Shown piece by piece: positions 1 to 5,389 of a stretch of 5,389 bases of DNA. Numbering within the stretch: position 1 is the first letter of the stretch; every line of letters starts with the position of its first letter. The notes below the pieces were generated by a model that made no database searches, was not told where the DNA came from, and was given only the letters and a program-made list of their open reading frames with translations. The stretch is taken from assembly GCA_021793635.1 (NCBI GenBank), contig JAJYSI010000266.1, positions 1-5,389 of the forward strand. The letters run 5' to 3'. The translations under genes were made by a program, and so were the position numbers. This stretch comes from Bacteroidota bacterium. GTDB taxonomy: Bacteria > Bacteroidota > Ignavibacteria > Ignavibacteriales > Ignavibacteriaceae.

Positions 1-77
1 TCGCAGATTATATAAAAAACTTAATTGAGGCGAAGCATGCGTGTGCGCTAACAAAAACAACAACTAACATTAAATGA
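1..77 (+). CDS. Possible C-terminal tail of an unidentified protein (partial)
   Basis: The frame beginning at base 3 is open from the window edge to a TGA at 75-77 and would encode about 24 residues ending ALTKTTTNIK. The other two forward frames hit stops at once (TAA at 13-15, TGA at 26-28), so this is the only frame in which a + strand gene could enter from the left. The fragment shows no motif I recognise and I assign no function. An open frame this short could arise by chance in A/T-rich DNA, so it may equally be non-coding. If real, the gene ends about 90 bases before the rimP ATG, and the hairpin at 139-161 would be well placed as its terminator. Confidence 0.3.
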   Translation, partial: ADYIKNLIEAKHACALTKTTTNIK

Positions 78-96
78 TTTTCTTAATTGTGATTTC

Positions 97-127
97 TTGC
101 TTATTGGCGTAAATAGTATTAAGTTTG
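97..127 (+). promoter_or_regulatory. Candidate Bacteroidota-type promoter for the rimP operon
   Basis: TTG at 97-99 is followed after 20 bases by TAAGTTTG at 120-127. This matches the TTG-N(19-21)-TAnnTTTG pattern known for the primary sigma factor of Bacteroidota. Transcription would be expected to start a few bases past 130, just before the hairpin at 139-154, giving a short leader of about 30 bases before the rimP ATG. A sigma70-like alternative (TTGTGA 87-92, 17-base gap, TAAATA 110-115) has a poor -10 box. The motif is short and the DNA A/T-rich, so chance occurrence is possible. Whether this lineage uses the Bacteroidota consensus is inferred. Confidence 0.4.
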
Positions 128-138
128 ATCAACTTTTT

Positions 139-161
139 CGCCCTCTTGAGGGCGATTTTTG
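139..161 (+). terminator. Intrinsic-terminator-like hairpin just before rimP
   Basis: CGCCCT (139-144) pairs perfectly with AGGGCG (149-154) around a CTTG tetraloop. The stem is followed by ATTTTTGTTTCT, with a run of five T at 156-160. A GC-rich stem plus T-tract is the form of a rho-independent terminator on the + strand. No A-run precedes the stem, so it does not look bidirectional. It could end transcripts of the gene to the left, or, if transcription begins near 134, form the 5' end of the operon mRNA as an attenuator or stabilising hairpin. It lies 13 bases before the rimP ATG and therefore also affects access to that start. Confidence 0.6.
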
Positions 162-166
162 TTTCT

Positions 167-625
167 ATGAATTTATTTGATGAAAATATTAGAAAAATTG
201 CTGCCGGTAAATCGGAGGTCAATGGATTTTTCTTAGTCGATATTATTTTTCGGGGCAATCCCAATAATAGGATAATCGAAATCTTTATTGACGGTGAGAA
301 AAACGTTTCCGCCGACGATTGTGCTAAAATCAGCCGGGAAATTGAAGAACAAATCGAAAGCCTTGGCTTAATTGATTCTTCCTACCGTCTTGAAGTTTCT
401 TCACCCGGTGTTGATAGACCTTTAAAGTTCTTAAAGCAATATCCGAAGCATATCAACAGAAAATTTGAAATTTCCTACAAACCAAACGATGAAACTAAAA
501 AATTAGTAGGAAAATTATTGCGTATTGAAGGCGAAAACCTAATTTTTCAATCAGATCAAAAAAACGAAACAATAATTAATTTTAATAACATAACAAAAGC
601 TAAAGTATTAGTAAGTTTTTCTTAA
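167..625 (+). CDS. rimP: Ribosome maturation factor RimP
   Basis: RimP is a cytoplasmic factor that binds the immature 30S subunit and helps its assembly. From the ATG at 167 the protein has 152 residues, close to the usual 150 or so. The N-terminal domain (about 1-85) carries the family pattern: a hydrophobic strand then IFIDGEKNVSADDCAKIS (about 39-56) and the signature YRLEVSSPGVDRPL (73-86). The C-terminal part (about 90-152) fits the small Sm-like barrel domain. The frame could be extended to TTG codons at 146 or 125, but the 14 added residues from 125 (MINFFALLRAIFVS) lie beyond the family's normal N-terminus and would place the terminator-like hairpin inside the gene, so the ATG is preferred. 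No Shine-Dalgarno precedes it; the leader there is T-rich. The stop is 16 bases before nusA, supporting one operon. Confidence 0.93.
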   Translation: MNLFDENIRKIAAGKSEVNGFFLVDIIFRGNPNNRIIEIFIDGEKNVSADDCAKISREIEEQIESLGLIDSSYRLEVSSPGVDRPLKFLKQYPKHINRKFEISYKPNDETKKLVGKLLRIEGENLIFQSDQKNETIINFNNITKAKVLVSFS

Positions 626-626
626 C

Positions 627-632
627 GGAGGA
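627..632 (+). promoter_or_regulatory. Shine-Dalgarno of nusA
   Basis: GGAGGA lies 9 bases before the nusA ATG at 642 and starts one base after the rimP TAA (623-625). It is one of only two strong Shine-Dalgarno sequences in the operon. Ribosomes finishing rimP would cover it, so some translational coupling is plausible. It fixes the nusA start. Confidence 0.85.
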
Positions 633-641
633 ATTTAAGAA

Positions 642-1889
642 ATGAACCCAGATATCGTTGAATCTTTTGCCCAAATGGTAAGAGAAAAGGGCGTTGATAA
701 AGATGTTCTAGCAGGTATAATCGAAGAAATTTTTGGTATGCTGGTTAGAAAAAAATACGGCGAAGAGTCTAAGTACGACGTCGTTGTAAATATGGATAGA
801 GGCGACATTGAAATATTCTTAGAGCGCTTAATAGTTGAAAAAGTCGAAGACCCAAATATTCAGATAAGTATTGAGGAAGTTAATAAACGCGGTAATGACG
901 ATGAGCTTGAAGTCGGCGATGATTATGTGGAAAAACTTAACCTCGAATCATTTGGAAGAAGACTAATAATATTAGCCAAACAGGGTTTAAACCAAAGAAT
1001 TCGCGAAATAGAAAAAGATGTTATCTTCAATGAATATAAAGAGCTTCTTGGTGAAATAGTTGTGGGCGACATCTATCAGATTCGAAAAAATGATATTCTT
1101 GTCAATCATAATAAAAACGAATTATTACTCCCACGTCAAGAACAAATTCCTCACGAGCATTATAAAAAAGGTGAAACTATTAGGGCTATTGTTAAAGAAG
1201 TCAAAAAAGCCAATAGCGGACCTCAAATAATTATCTCCCGGGCAGATAATACTTTCTTAAGAAGACTTTTCGAAATAGAAATTCCCGAAATTTATGACGG
1301 TATTATCGAGATTAAGGCTATTGCTCGGGAACCCGGCGAACGCGCTAAAGTTGCCGTGGAATCTCAGGATAATAGGATTGATGCCGTTGGCGCCTGTGTT
1401 GGAATGAAAGGCGTCCGTATTCATGCCATAGTCAGAGAATTGAGCAATGAAAATATTGACGTAATAAATTATTCCGACGACCCGCAAGTTTTTATACAGC
1501 GTGCCCTCGCACCCGCTAAACTTAAAAAAATTGAATTAGATAACCATAATAAAAAGGCTATCGTTACGGCAGATAGCGACCAGGTTTCCTTGCTGGTTGG
1601 AAGAAACGGCGTAAACATTAGGCTTGCCATAAAAGTGACCGGTTATGAAATCGAAATCTTAAGAGAAGAAAAACCGTTCGAAGAATATGACGAAGATATA
1701 GAACTAATCGATATCAAAGAAGAACTTGGCGCAGATATTTACGAATTGCTTATAAATCACCGCTATGATACGGCATTGGAAGTTCTTAAAGCAGGTTCTG
1801 AAAAATTAAAAGAAATTGAAGGACTTAACGAAAAGAAAGTAGAAGAAATTCTCGAACTGATTAAGTCACAGTTTGAAGATGAAGAGTAG
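642..1889 (+). CDS. nusA: Transcription termination/antitermination protein NusA
   Basis: NusA binds RNA polymerase and nascent RNA and modulates pausing, hairpin-dependent termination and antitermination. The 415 residues show the expected order: N-terminal polymerase-binding domain (about 1-130), S1 domain (about 136-200, from GEIVVGDIYQIRKNDILVN to QIIISRA), KH1 (about 230-290) with GACVGMKGVRIHAIVREL at 250-267, and KH2 (about 300-365) with the GRNG loop at 320-323 followed by VNIRLAIKVTGYEIEI. The remaining tail (about 362-415) contains one helix-hairpin-helix-like unit (LKEIEGLNEKKVEEILELI) and an acidic end. The two acidic repeats of the E. coli protein (about 495 residues) are absent, as in many non-proteobacterial NusA proteins. 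In E. coli NusA influences expression of its own operon; the hairpin before rimP makes that conceivable here, but this is inference. The gap to infB is 23 bases. Confidence 0.97.
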   Translation: MNPDIVESFAQMVREKGVDKDVLAGIIEEIFGMLVRKKYGEESKYDVVVNMDRGDIEIFLERLIVEKVEDPNIQISIEEVNKRGNDDELEVGDDYVEKLNLESFGRRLIILAKQGLNQRIREIEKDVIFNEYKELLGEIVVGDIYQIRKNDILVNHNKNELLLPRQEQIPHEHYKKGETIRAIVKEVKKANSGPQIIISRADNTFLRRLFEIEIPEIYDGIIEIKAIAREPGERAKVAVESQDNRIDAVGACVGMKGVRIHAIVRELSNENIDVINYSDDPQVFIQRALAPAKLKKIELDNHNKKAIVTADSDQVSLLVGRNGVNIRLAIKVTGYEIEILREEKPFEEYDEDIELIDIKEELGADIYELLINHRYDTALEVLKAGSEKLKEIEGLNEKKVEEILELIKSQFEDEE

Positions 1890-1898
1890 CTATAAATT

Positions 1899-1902
1899 AA
1901 GG
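1899..1902 (+). promoter_or_regulatory. Weak Shine-Dalgarno of infB
   Basis: Only AAGG is found, 10 bases before the infB ATG at 1913, in contrast to the strong sites of nusA and rbfA. An ATG directly followed by TAA (1904-1909) lies between it and the real start. The start at 1913 is supported by the protein, which begins with the expected N-terminal helix module of IF2. Confidence 0.5.
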
Positions 1903-1912
1903 TATGTAATCT

Positions 1913-4573
1913 ATGTCCGAAATCCAATCTAAAAAGCTCAGAGTTGTAAAATTAGCTTCTGAGATAAATCTATCCACGGAAAATCTCGTAGAATTCCTGA
2001 TCAAAAAAGGATTTGAGGTTAAAGGTCCGAACTCTCTGGTTACGGATGAGATGGTCAAGGAGATTAATGACCATTTTAAGAAAGATATTGAGAAAGCAGA
2101 AAAACATAAGAAAAAAGTAGCGGAATTCAATAAGAAAAGAGTTGAAAAACCCAGCGAAGAGGTGAAGGAAAAACCACAGGTAAAAGTTGAGGAAATGGAA
2201 GCTGTCCCTTCTCCAATTCCTGAACCAGAAGCTATAATTCATGCTGCGGTTGAAGAAATTGAAGTAACTGAAGTCCCGGTGGAAGAATCAAAGCAGGAAC
2301 CTATCGTTCTGACACCTGTGGAGACACCAGTTCAAGAAGTACCTTTACCGGAAGAAGCAAAAGCCGCCCCGGTGGTTGTCGAAGTTGAGCATAAAGAAGA
2401 AGCAGTTAAATTTATTTCTCCAAAAGATATTGAAGCTGCAAAGAAAAAAGGCTTAAAGGTAGTAGGTAGAATTGATCTTGGTGAAAGTACCCCTAGGGTT
2501 GAGAAAAAAGAAGCTGCCAAAGAAACTTCGGAAGAAAAGCAAACTGCAAAAACCTCTTCAGAAACAATTAAAAAGAAAAAGAAACCAAAGGCCAAAAAGA
2601 AACCCAACGAAGCTCCGGTAGATGAAATTCCGATAGTTAAAAAGAAAAAAAGAGTCAAGCGATTTGAAATTGATCAGAGAGAAGTCAAAGAAGCCATAAG
2701 AAAAACTCTTTTAAGTATGGATGATTCAATCGCATCCGACAGAGCAAGTTCCCGTAAAAAGAAAAGAAGAGAGAGAGAAGCTGAGGAAGAACGCCGGCTT
2801 GAAGAAAAGTCTCTTGAAGGCAATAAAATAAGTGTTACGGAATTTATCGCTGTAAACGAGCTTGCCAATTTGATGCAAGTTCCGGTTGGTGAAGTTATTT
2901 CTAAATGTATTGAGCTTGGATTGATGGTTTCCATAAATCAAAGGCTTGATGTTGAAACAATTACACTTGTCGCAGATGAGTTCGATTTTGAAGTTGAATT
3001 TCAAAAAGAATATACCTCGGAAGCGCTTGATGATACACCGGATGATCAATCTAAATTACTGCACCGTTCTCCGGTAGTTACAATAATGGGACATGTTGAT
3101 CACGGCAAAACATCTTTGCTTGATTATATCCGGAACTCAAACGTAGTTGCCGGAGAATCAGGCGGAATTACACAGCATATCGGCGCTTATAAAGTTAATG
3201 TTGGCGATAATAAATATATTTCTTTCCTTGACACGCCGGGACATGAAGCGTTTACGGCAATGAGAGCGCGCGGCGCGCAGTTGACCGATATTGTGGTTCT
3301 TGTTGTTGCCGCAGACGACGCAGTAATGCCTCAAACGATAGAAGCCATTAACCACGCCCAGGCGGCAAATGTTCCGATTGTTATTGCAATAAATAAAATT
3401 GATAAGCCAGGCGCTAATCCTGAAAGAATAAAACAGCAATTAGCTGAAAGAAATATTTTGGTTGAAGATTGGGGCGGCAAATATCAGTGCGTTGAGCTTT
3501 CTGCAAAAAGCGGATTGAATGTTGACCTTCTTCTTGAAAAAATTCTTCTTGAAGCGGAAGTTTTAGACCTTAAAGCTAATTCGGATAGGTTAGCTCGAGG
3601 TGTAGTTGTGGAATCACAGTTGGATAAAGGAAGAGGAATTACAGGAACCATTTTGGTCCAAAAAGGTACGCTTCGAATTGGCGATCCTTTTGTGGCGGGA
3701 ATTTACCAGGGTAAAGTCCGTGCAATGTTTGACGAGCGCGGAAATAAAATTATAGATGCTCCGCCGTCAACACCTGTATTAGTCCTCGGTTTTGAAGGAG
3801 CTCCCCAGGCTGGCGATACATTCGTGGTTGTTGAATCAGACAAGATGGCACGCGAAATTGGGTTAAAGCGTCAACAATTAAAACGTGAACAAGATCAAAA
3901 GCAAGTTCATCATATTACGCTTGATGAGATTGCAAAGAATATAAGCATTGGCGGAGTAAAAGAGCTTGCATTAATTGTGAAGGGTGACGTTGACGGGTCG
4001 GTAGAAGCGCTTTCCGATTCGCTTATGAAATTATCTACCGATGAGGTTATAGTTAAAGTTATTCATAAAGGCGTCGGCGGAATTTCCGAAAGCGATGTTT
4101 TATTAGCATCAGCTTCTAATGCGATAATTATAGGATTTCACGTAAGGCCAAATCTAAATGCTCGCAAACTTGCCGAAACGCAAAATGTTGACATTCGTTT
4201 GTACAGTATAATTTACGATGCGATAAACGAGGTAAAATCCGCTTTAGAGGGATTGCTTTCTCCGGTTCTTTCGGAAGAAATTACGGCGACTTTGGAAATA
4301 AGAGATACATTTAAAGTTCCGAAATTTGGAACGGTTGCAGGGTGCTATGTTCAGGAAGGCAAGATCACGAGAAACAGCAAAGTAAGACTAATACGCGACG
4401 GAATTGTTTTTCACGAAGGTGAAATCGCTTCCTTAAAAAGATTTAAAGATGACGTAAGGGAAGTCGATGCCGGATATGAATGCGGATTGAATATTGCAAA
4501 TTTTAACGATATAAGACCCGGCGATATTATAGAATCCTTTAAAATAGTTGAAACTAAGAAAAAGCTTGCATAG
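1913..4573 (+). CDS. infB: Translation initiation factor IF-2
   Basis: IF2 is the GTPase that places initiator fMet-tRNA on the 30S subunit and promotes 50S joining. The 886 residues hold an N-terminal IF2N-like module (about 8-55), a long charged linker (about 56-300), a second IF2N-like module (about 305-363), the G domain (about 385-555), barrel domain II (about 560-650), domain III (about 665-775) and the fMet-tRNA-binding C2 domain (about 785-880). All G motifs are intact: GHVDHGKT 393-400, [10 protein letters not shown] 417-426 with switch I T420, DTPGHE 440-445, NKID 494-497 and SAKSG 530-534. The IF2 signature region [22 protein letters not shown] lies at 805-826. The linker has an acidic Pro/Val-rich half (about 80-165) and a Lys-rich half (about 195-250), low-complexity sequence typical of IF2. 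No frameshift or missing key residue is seen. The size falls in the range of long-linker forms. Confidence 0.98.
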   Translation: MSEIQSKKLRVVKLASEINLSTENLVEFLIKKGFEVKGPNSLVTDEMVKEINDHFKKDIEKAEKHKKKVAEFNKKRVEKPSEEVKEKPQVKVEEMEAVPSPIPEPEAIIHAAVEEIEVTEVPVEESKQEPIVLTPVETPVQEVPLPEEAKAAPVVVEVEHKEEAVKFISPKDIEAAKKKGLKVVGRIDLGESTPRVEKKEAAKETSEEKQTAKTSSETIKKKKKPKAKKKPNEAPVDEIPIVKKKKRVKRFEIDQREVKEAIRKTLLSMDDSIASDRASSRKKKRREREAEEERRLEEKSLEGNKISVTEFIAVNELANLMQVPVGEVISKCIELGLMVSINQRLDVETITLVADEFDFEVEFQKEYTSEALDDTPDDQSKLLHRSPVVTIMGHVDHGKTSLLDYIRNSNVVAGESGGITQHIGAYKVNVGDNKYISFLDTPGHEAFTAMRARGAQLTDIVVLVVAADDAVMPQTIEAINHAQAANVPIVIAINKIDKPGANPERIKQQLAERNILVEDWGGKYQCVELSAKSGLNVDLLLEKILLEAEVLDLKANSDRLARGVVVESQLDKGRGITGTILVQKGTLRIGDPFVAGIYQGKVRAMFDERGNKIIDAPPSTPVLVLGFEGAPQAGDTFVVVESDKMAREIGLKRQQLKREQDQKQVHHITLDEIAKNISIGGVKELALIVKGDVDGSVEALSDSLMKLSTDEVIVKVIHKGVGGISESDVLLASASNAIIIGFHVRPNLNARKLAETQNVDIRLYSIIYDAINEVKSALEGLLSPVLSEEITATLEIRDTFKVPKFGTVAGCYVQEGKITRNSKVRLIRDGIVFHEGEIASLKRFKDDVREVDAGYECGLNIANFNDIRPGDIIESFKIVETKKKLA

Positions 4574-4599
4574 AGATCAGGAAAACTGATCTATGTTTT
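4574..4599 (+). promoter_or_regulatory. Hairpin between infB and rbfA (weak terminator or processing site)
   Basis: AGATCAG (4574-4580) and CTGATCT (4586-4592) form a perfect 7-bp stem around a GAAAA loop, beginning at the first base after the infB stop. It is followed by ATGTTTTC, with only four T in a row. The stem is A/T-containing and the T-tract short, so it is at best a leaky terminator. It could equally be an RNA processing or 3'-end protecting structure that sets different levels for infB and rbfA-truB. The remaining gap to rbfA (4600-4631) shows nothing else clear. Confidence 0.5.
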
Positions 4600-4631
4600 C
4601 TGAAAAGGTCACGATAAAATATATGCCGCTT

Positions 4632-4637
4632 AGGAGG
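4632..4637 (+). promoter_or_regulatory. Shine-Dalgarno of rbfA
   Basis: AGGAGG sits 8 bases before the ATG at 4646, near-ideal in sequence and spacing. It fixes the rbfA start and implies independent initiation after the 72-base gap, rather than coupling to infB. Confidence 0.88.
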
Positions 4638-4645
4638 TTGATTTT

Positions 4646-5002
4646 ATGCAACACAGAATAGATAAAATTGAAAATTTGATAAAGGAAGAAATCAGCTTAA
4701 TCTTCTTGTATAAATTGAACAATCCTGCATTTGGATTTGTTACAATTACTACAGTAAAAGTTACGCCCGATCTTAAGCTTGCCAAAATTTATCTTTCGGT
4801 ATTTGAAAAGGAAAAACGAGAAGCTGTGCTTGAAAAAGTAAAAGCCTCGTCCGGTTTTATTCGATCCGAACTCGCTTCAAGAATAAAAATAAAGTTTGTA
4901 CCTGAATTAAAATTCTTTATAGACGATACTTTGGATTATGTTGAGAAAATTGAAGGCTTATTAAAAAAAATTCACGAGAATGATAACAAGGGAAACGACT
5001 GA
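4646..5002 (+). CDS. rbfA: 30S ribosome-binding factor RbfA
   Basis: RbfA is a small KH-fold protein that binds the immature 30S subunit and assists maturation of 16S rRNA, notably near its 5' end. The 118 residues match the family length and pattern: RIDKIENLIKEEIS at the N-terminus, then NPAFGFVTITTVKVTPDLKLAKIYLSVF (26-53), the helix-kink segment SSGFIRSELASRI (68-80), and the strand KIKFVPELKFFID (81-93) followed by a helix with KIEGLLKKI. The kink reads SSG where I expect AxG in the family, a mild variation. The C-terminus is short and charged (ENDNKGND), encoded in the stretch shared with truB. A strong Shine-Dalgarno supports the start. Confidence 0.95.
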   Translation: MQHRIDKIENLIKEEISLIFLYKLNNPAFGFVTITTVKVTPDLKLAKIYLSVFEKEKREAVLEKVKASSGFIRSELASRIKIKFVPELKFFIDDTLDYVEKIEGLLKKIHENDNKGND

Positions 5003-5389
5003 TTTTTCTAATTGCGACTTTAACGAAGGAGAAGTTTTACTGGTTGATAAGCCCATTGGTTGGTCGTCCTTTAAAGTAGTGTATAAAATTCGAAATGCCA
5101 CCGGTGCGAAGAAAGTCGGGCATGCCGGTACTTTAGACCCGAATGCTTCCGGTTTACTAATTGTGTGTACCGGAAAGAAAACCAAAGAGATTACAAAATT
5201 TCAAGATCTTGAAAAAACTTATACGGGAACAATTTTACTCGGTAAAACTTCACCATCAATGGACCTTGAAACGGAAATTACGGAAGAAAGATTACTTGAC
5301 GGAATTACGGAAGAACAAATCTTAGAAATAAGAAACGAATTTACCGGTACTATTAGACAAATTCCTCCAATGTTTTCGGCAATAAAATA
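4980..5389 (+). CDS. truB: tRNA pseudouridine(55) synthase TruB (5' part, cut by window edge)
   Basis: TruB converts U55 of the tRNA T-arm to pseudouridine. The frame from the ATG at 4980 runs open to the window end, giving 136 residues of a protein usually near 230-310. Visible motifs: EGEVLLVDKPIGWSSF (16-31), GHAGTLDPNASGLL (47-60) with the catalytic aspartate D53 encoded at 5136-5138, the conserved tyrosine of KTYTG (80-84), and FTGTIRQIPPMFSAIK at the end, the family's F.G...Q.PP.SA.K motif. The ATG lies inside rbfA, a 23-base overlap, and no Shine-Dalgarno precedes it, so translation probably depends on coupling to rbfA. A CTG at 5040 has a well-placed AAGGAG (5026-5031), but starting there would remove the conserved EGEVL segment, so 4980 is preferred. 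The 3' end is not in the window. Confidence 0.93.
   Translation, partial: MITRETTDFSNCDFNEGEVLLVDKPIGWSSFKVVYKIRNATGAKKVGHAGTLDPNASGLLIVCTGKKTKEITKFQDLEKTYTGTILLGKTSPSMDLETEITEERLLDGITEEQILEIRNEFTGTIRQIPPMFSAIK

Noticed and set aside
20..374. CTTAATTG repeated at 20-27, 82-89 and 367-374
   Set aside because: An 8-base A/T-rich word occurring inside and outside genes with irregular spacing is expected by chance here; no flanking similarity.
2195..2197. Internal ATG in infB (codon 95) as a start for a shorter IF2 form, as known in E. coli
   Set aside because: No properly spaced Shine-Dalgarno: the GAGGA before it directly abuts the ATG. Not supportable from sequence alone.
2444..2651. A-runs (A6 at 2444-2449, A7 at 2645-2651) that might allow ribosomal or polymerase slippage
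   Set aside because: They are Lys codons in the linker, and the phase of the A6-G run does not match the classic A-AAA-AAG slippery arrangement. The frame stays intact through the conserved G domain.
3266..3278. GC-rich inverted repeat GCGCG/CGCGC with a 3-base loop inside infB
   Set aside because: It encodes the conserved RARGAQ segment of the IF2 G domain; Arg and Gly codons explain it. No T-tract follows.
70..3439. Several antisense open frames of 64-108 codons opposite rimP, nusA and infB, such as 2332-2658 and 2726-3049
   Set aside because: They lie opposite well-supported conserved genes and show Phe/Ser/Leu-rich low-complexity composition expected from reversed Lys/Glu-rich coding sequence. 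None has a recognisable motif or ribosome site.
4566..4599. TATGTTTT at 4592-4599 as a second Bacteroidota-type promoter for rbfA
   Set aside because: The last base of the TAnnTTTG motif does not match, and the nearest TTG (4566-4568) is 23 bases away, outside the usual spacing. The hairpin reading is stronger.
4961..5185. Antisense 74-codon frame opposite rbfA end and truB
   Set aside because: It covers the conserved truB catalytic region on the other strand and has no family features; a shadow frame.
1..5389. Search for CRISPR arrays, tRNA genes, insertion sequences, attachment sites or a novel defence-type system
   Set aside because: No spaced direct repeats, cloverleaf, transposase or terminal inverted repeats are visible; almost all of the window is conserved housekeeping coding sequence.

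Overview
The window holds a conserved bacterial transcription/translation operon, all on the + strand: rimP, nusA, infB, rbfA, then the 5' part of truB, which runs off the right edge. Before rimP lies a short leader and what may be the last 24 codons of an unrelated gene entering from the left edge. No mobile element, tRNA, rRNA, CRISPR array or foreign-looking segment is visible. I do not find a previously undescribed system; the points worth a second look are small regulatory structures at gene boundaries.

The organism is probably a member of the Bacteroidota/Chlorobiota/Ignavibacteriota (FCB) group, most likely Ignavibacteria-like. Grounds: low-GC, A/T-rich DNA; a NusA of about 415 residues lacking the long proteobacterial C-terminal repeats; a possible TTG-N20-TAnnTTTG promoter of the Bacteroidota type before rimP; a TruB with the N-terminal form 'EGEVLLVDKP'; and rbfA-truB directly after infB, an arrangement I associate with Ignavibacteria and Chlorobi rather than Bacteroidia. 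This is inference from memory of the families, not a database result.

Layout: 1-77 possible gene tail; 78-166 leader with a candidate promoter (97-127) and a GC-rich hairpin followed by a T-tract (139-161) right before the rimP ATG; rimP 167-625; nusA 642-1889, its Shine-Dalgarno abutting the rimP stop; infB 1913-4573, with a weak Shine-Dalgarno; a 72-base gap containing a perfect 7-bp hairpin (4574-4592) and a strong Shine-Dalgarno; rbfA 4646-5002; truB from 4980, overlapping the end of rbfA by 23 bases.

The genes link transcription to making and starting the small ribosomal subunit. RimP and RbfA mature the 30S subunit, IF2 delivers initiator tRNA and promotes subunit joining, NusA tunes RNA polymerase pausing, termination and antitermination, and TruB makes pseudouridine 55 in tRNA. 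The tight spacing and the overlap support one co-transcribed unit, with the hairpins as possible points for adjusting the relative output of its parts.
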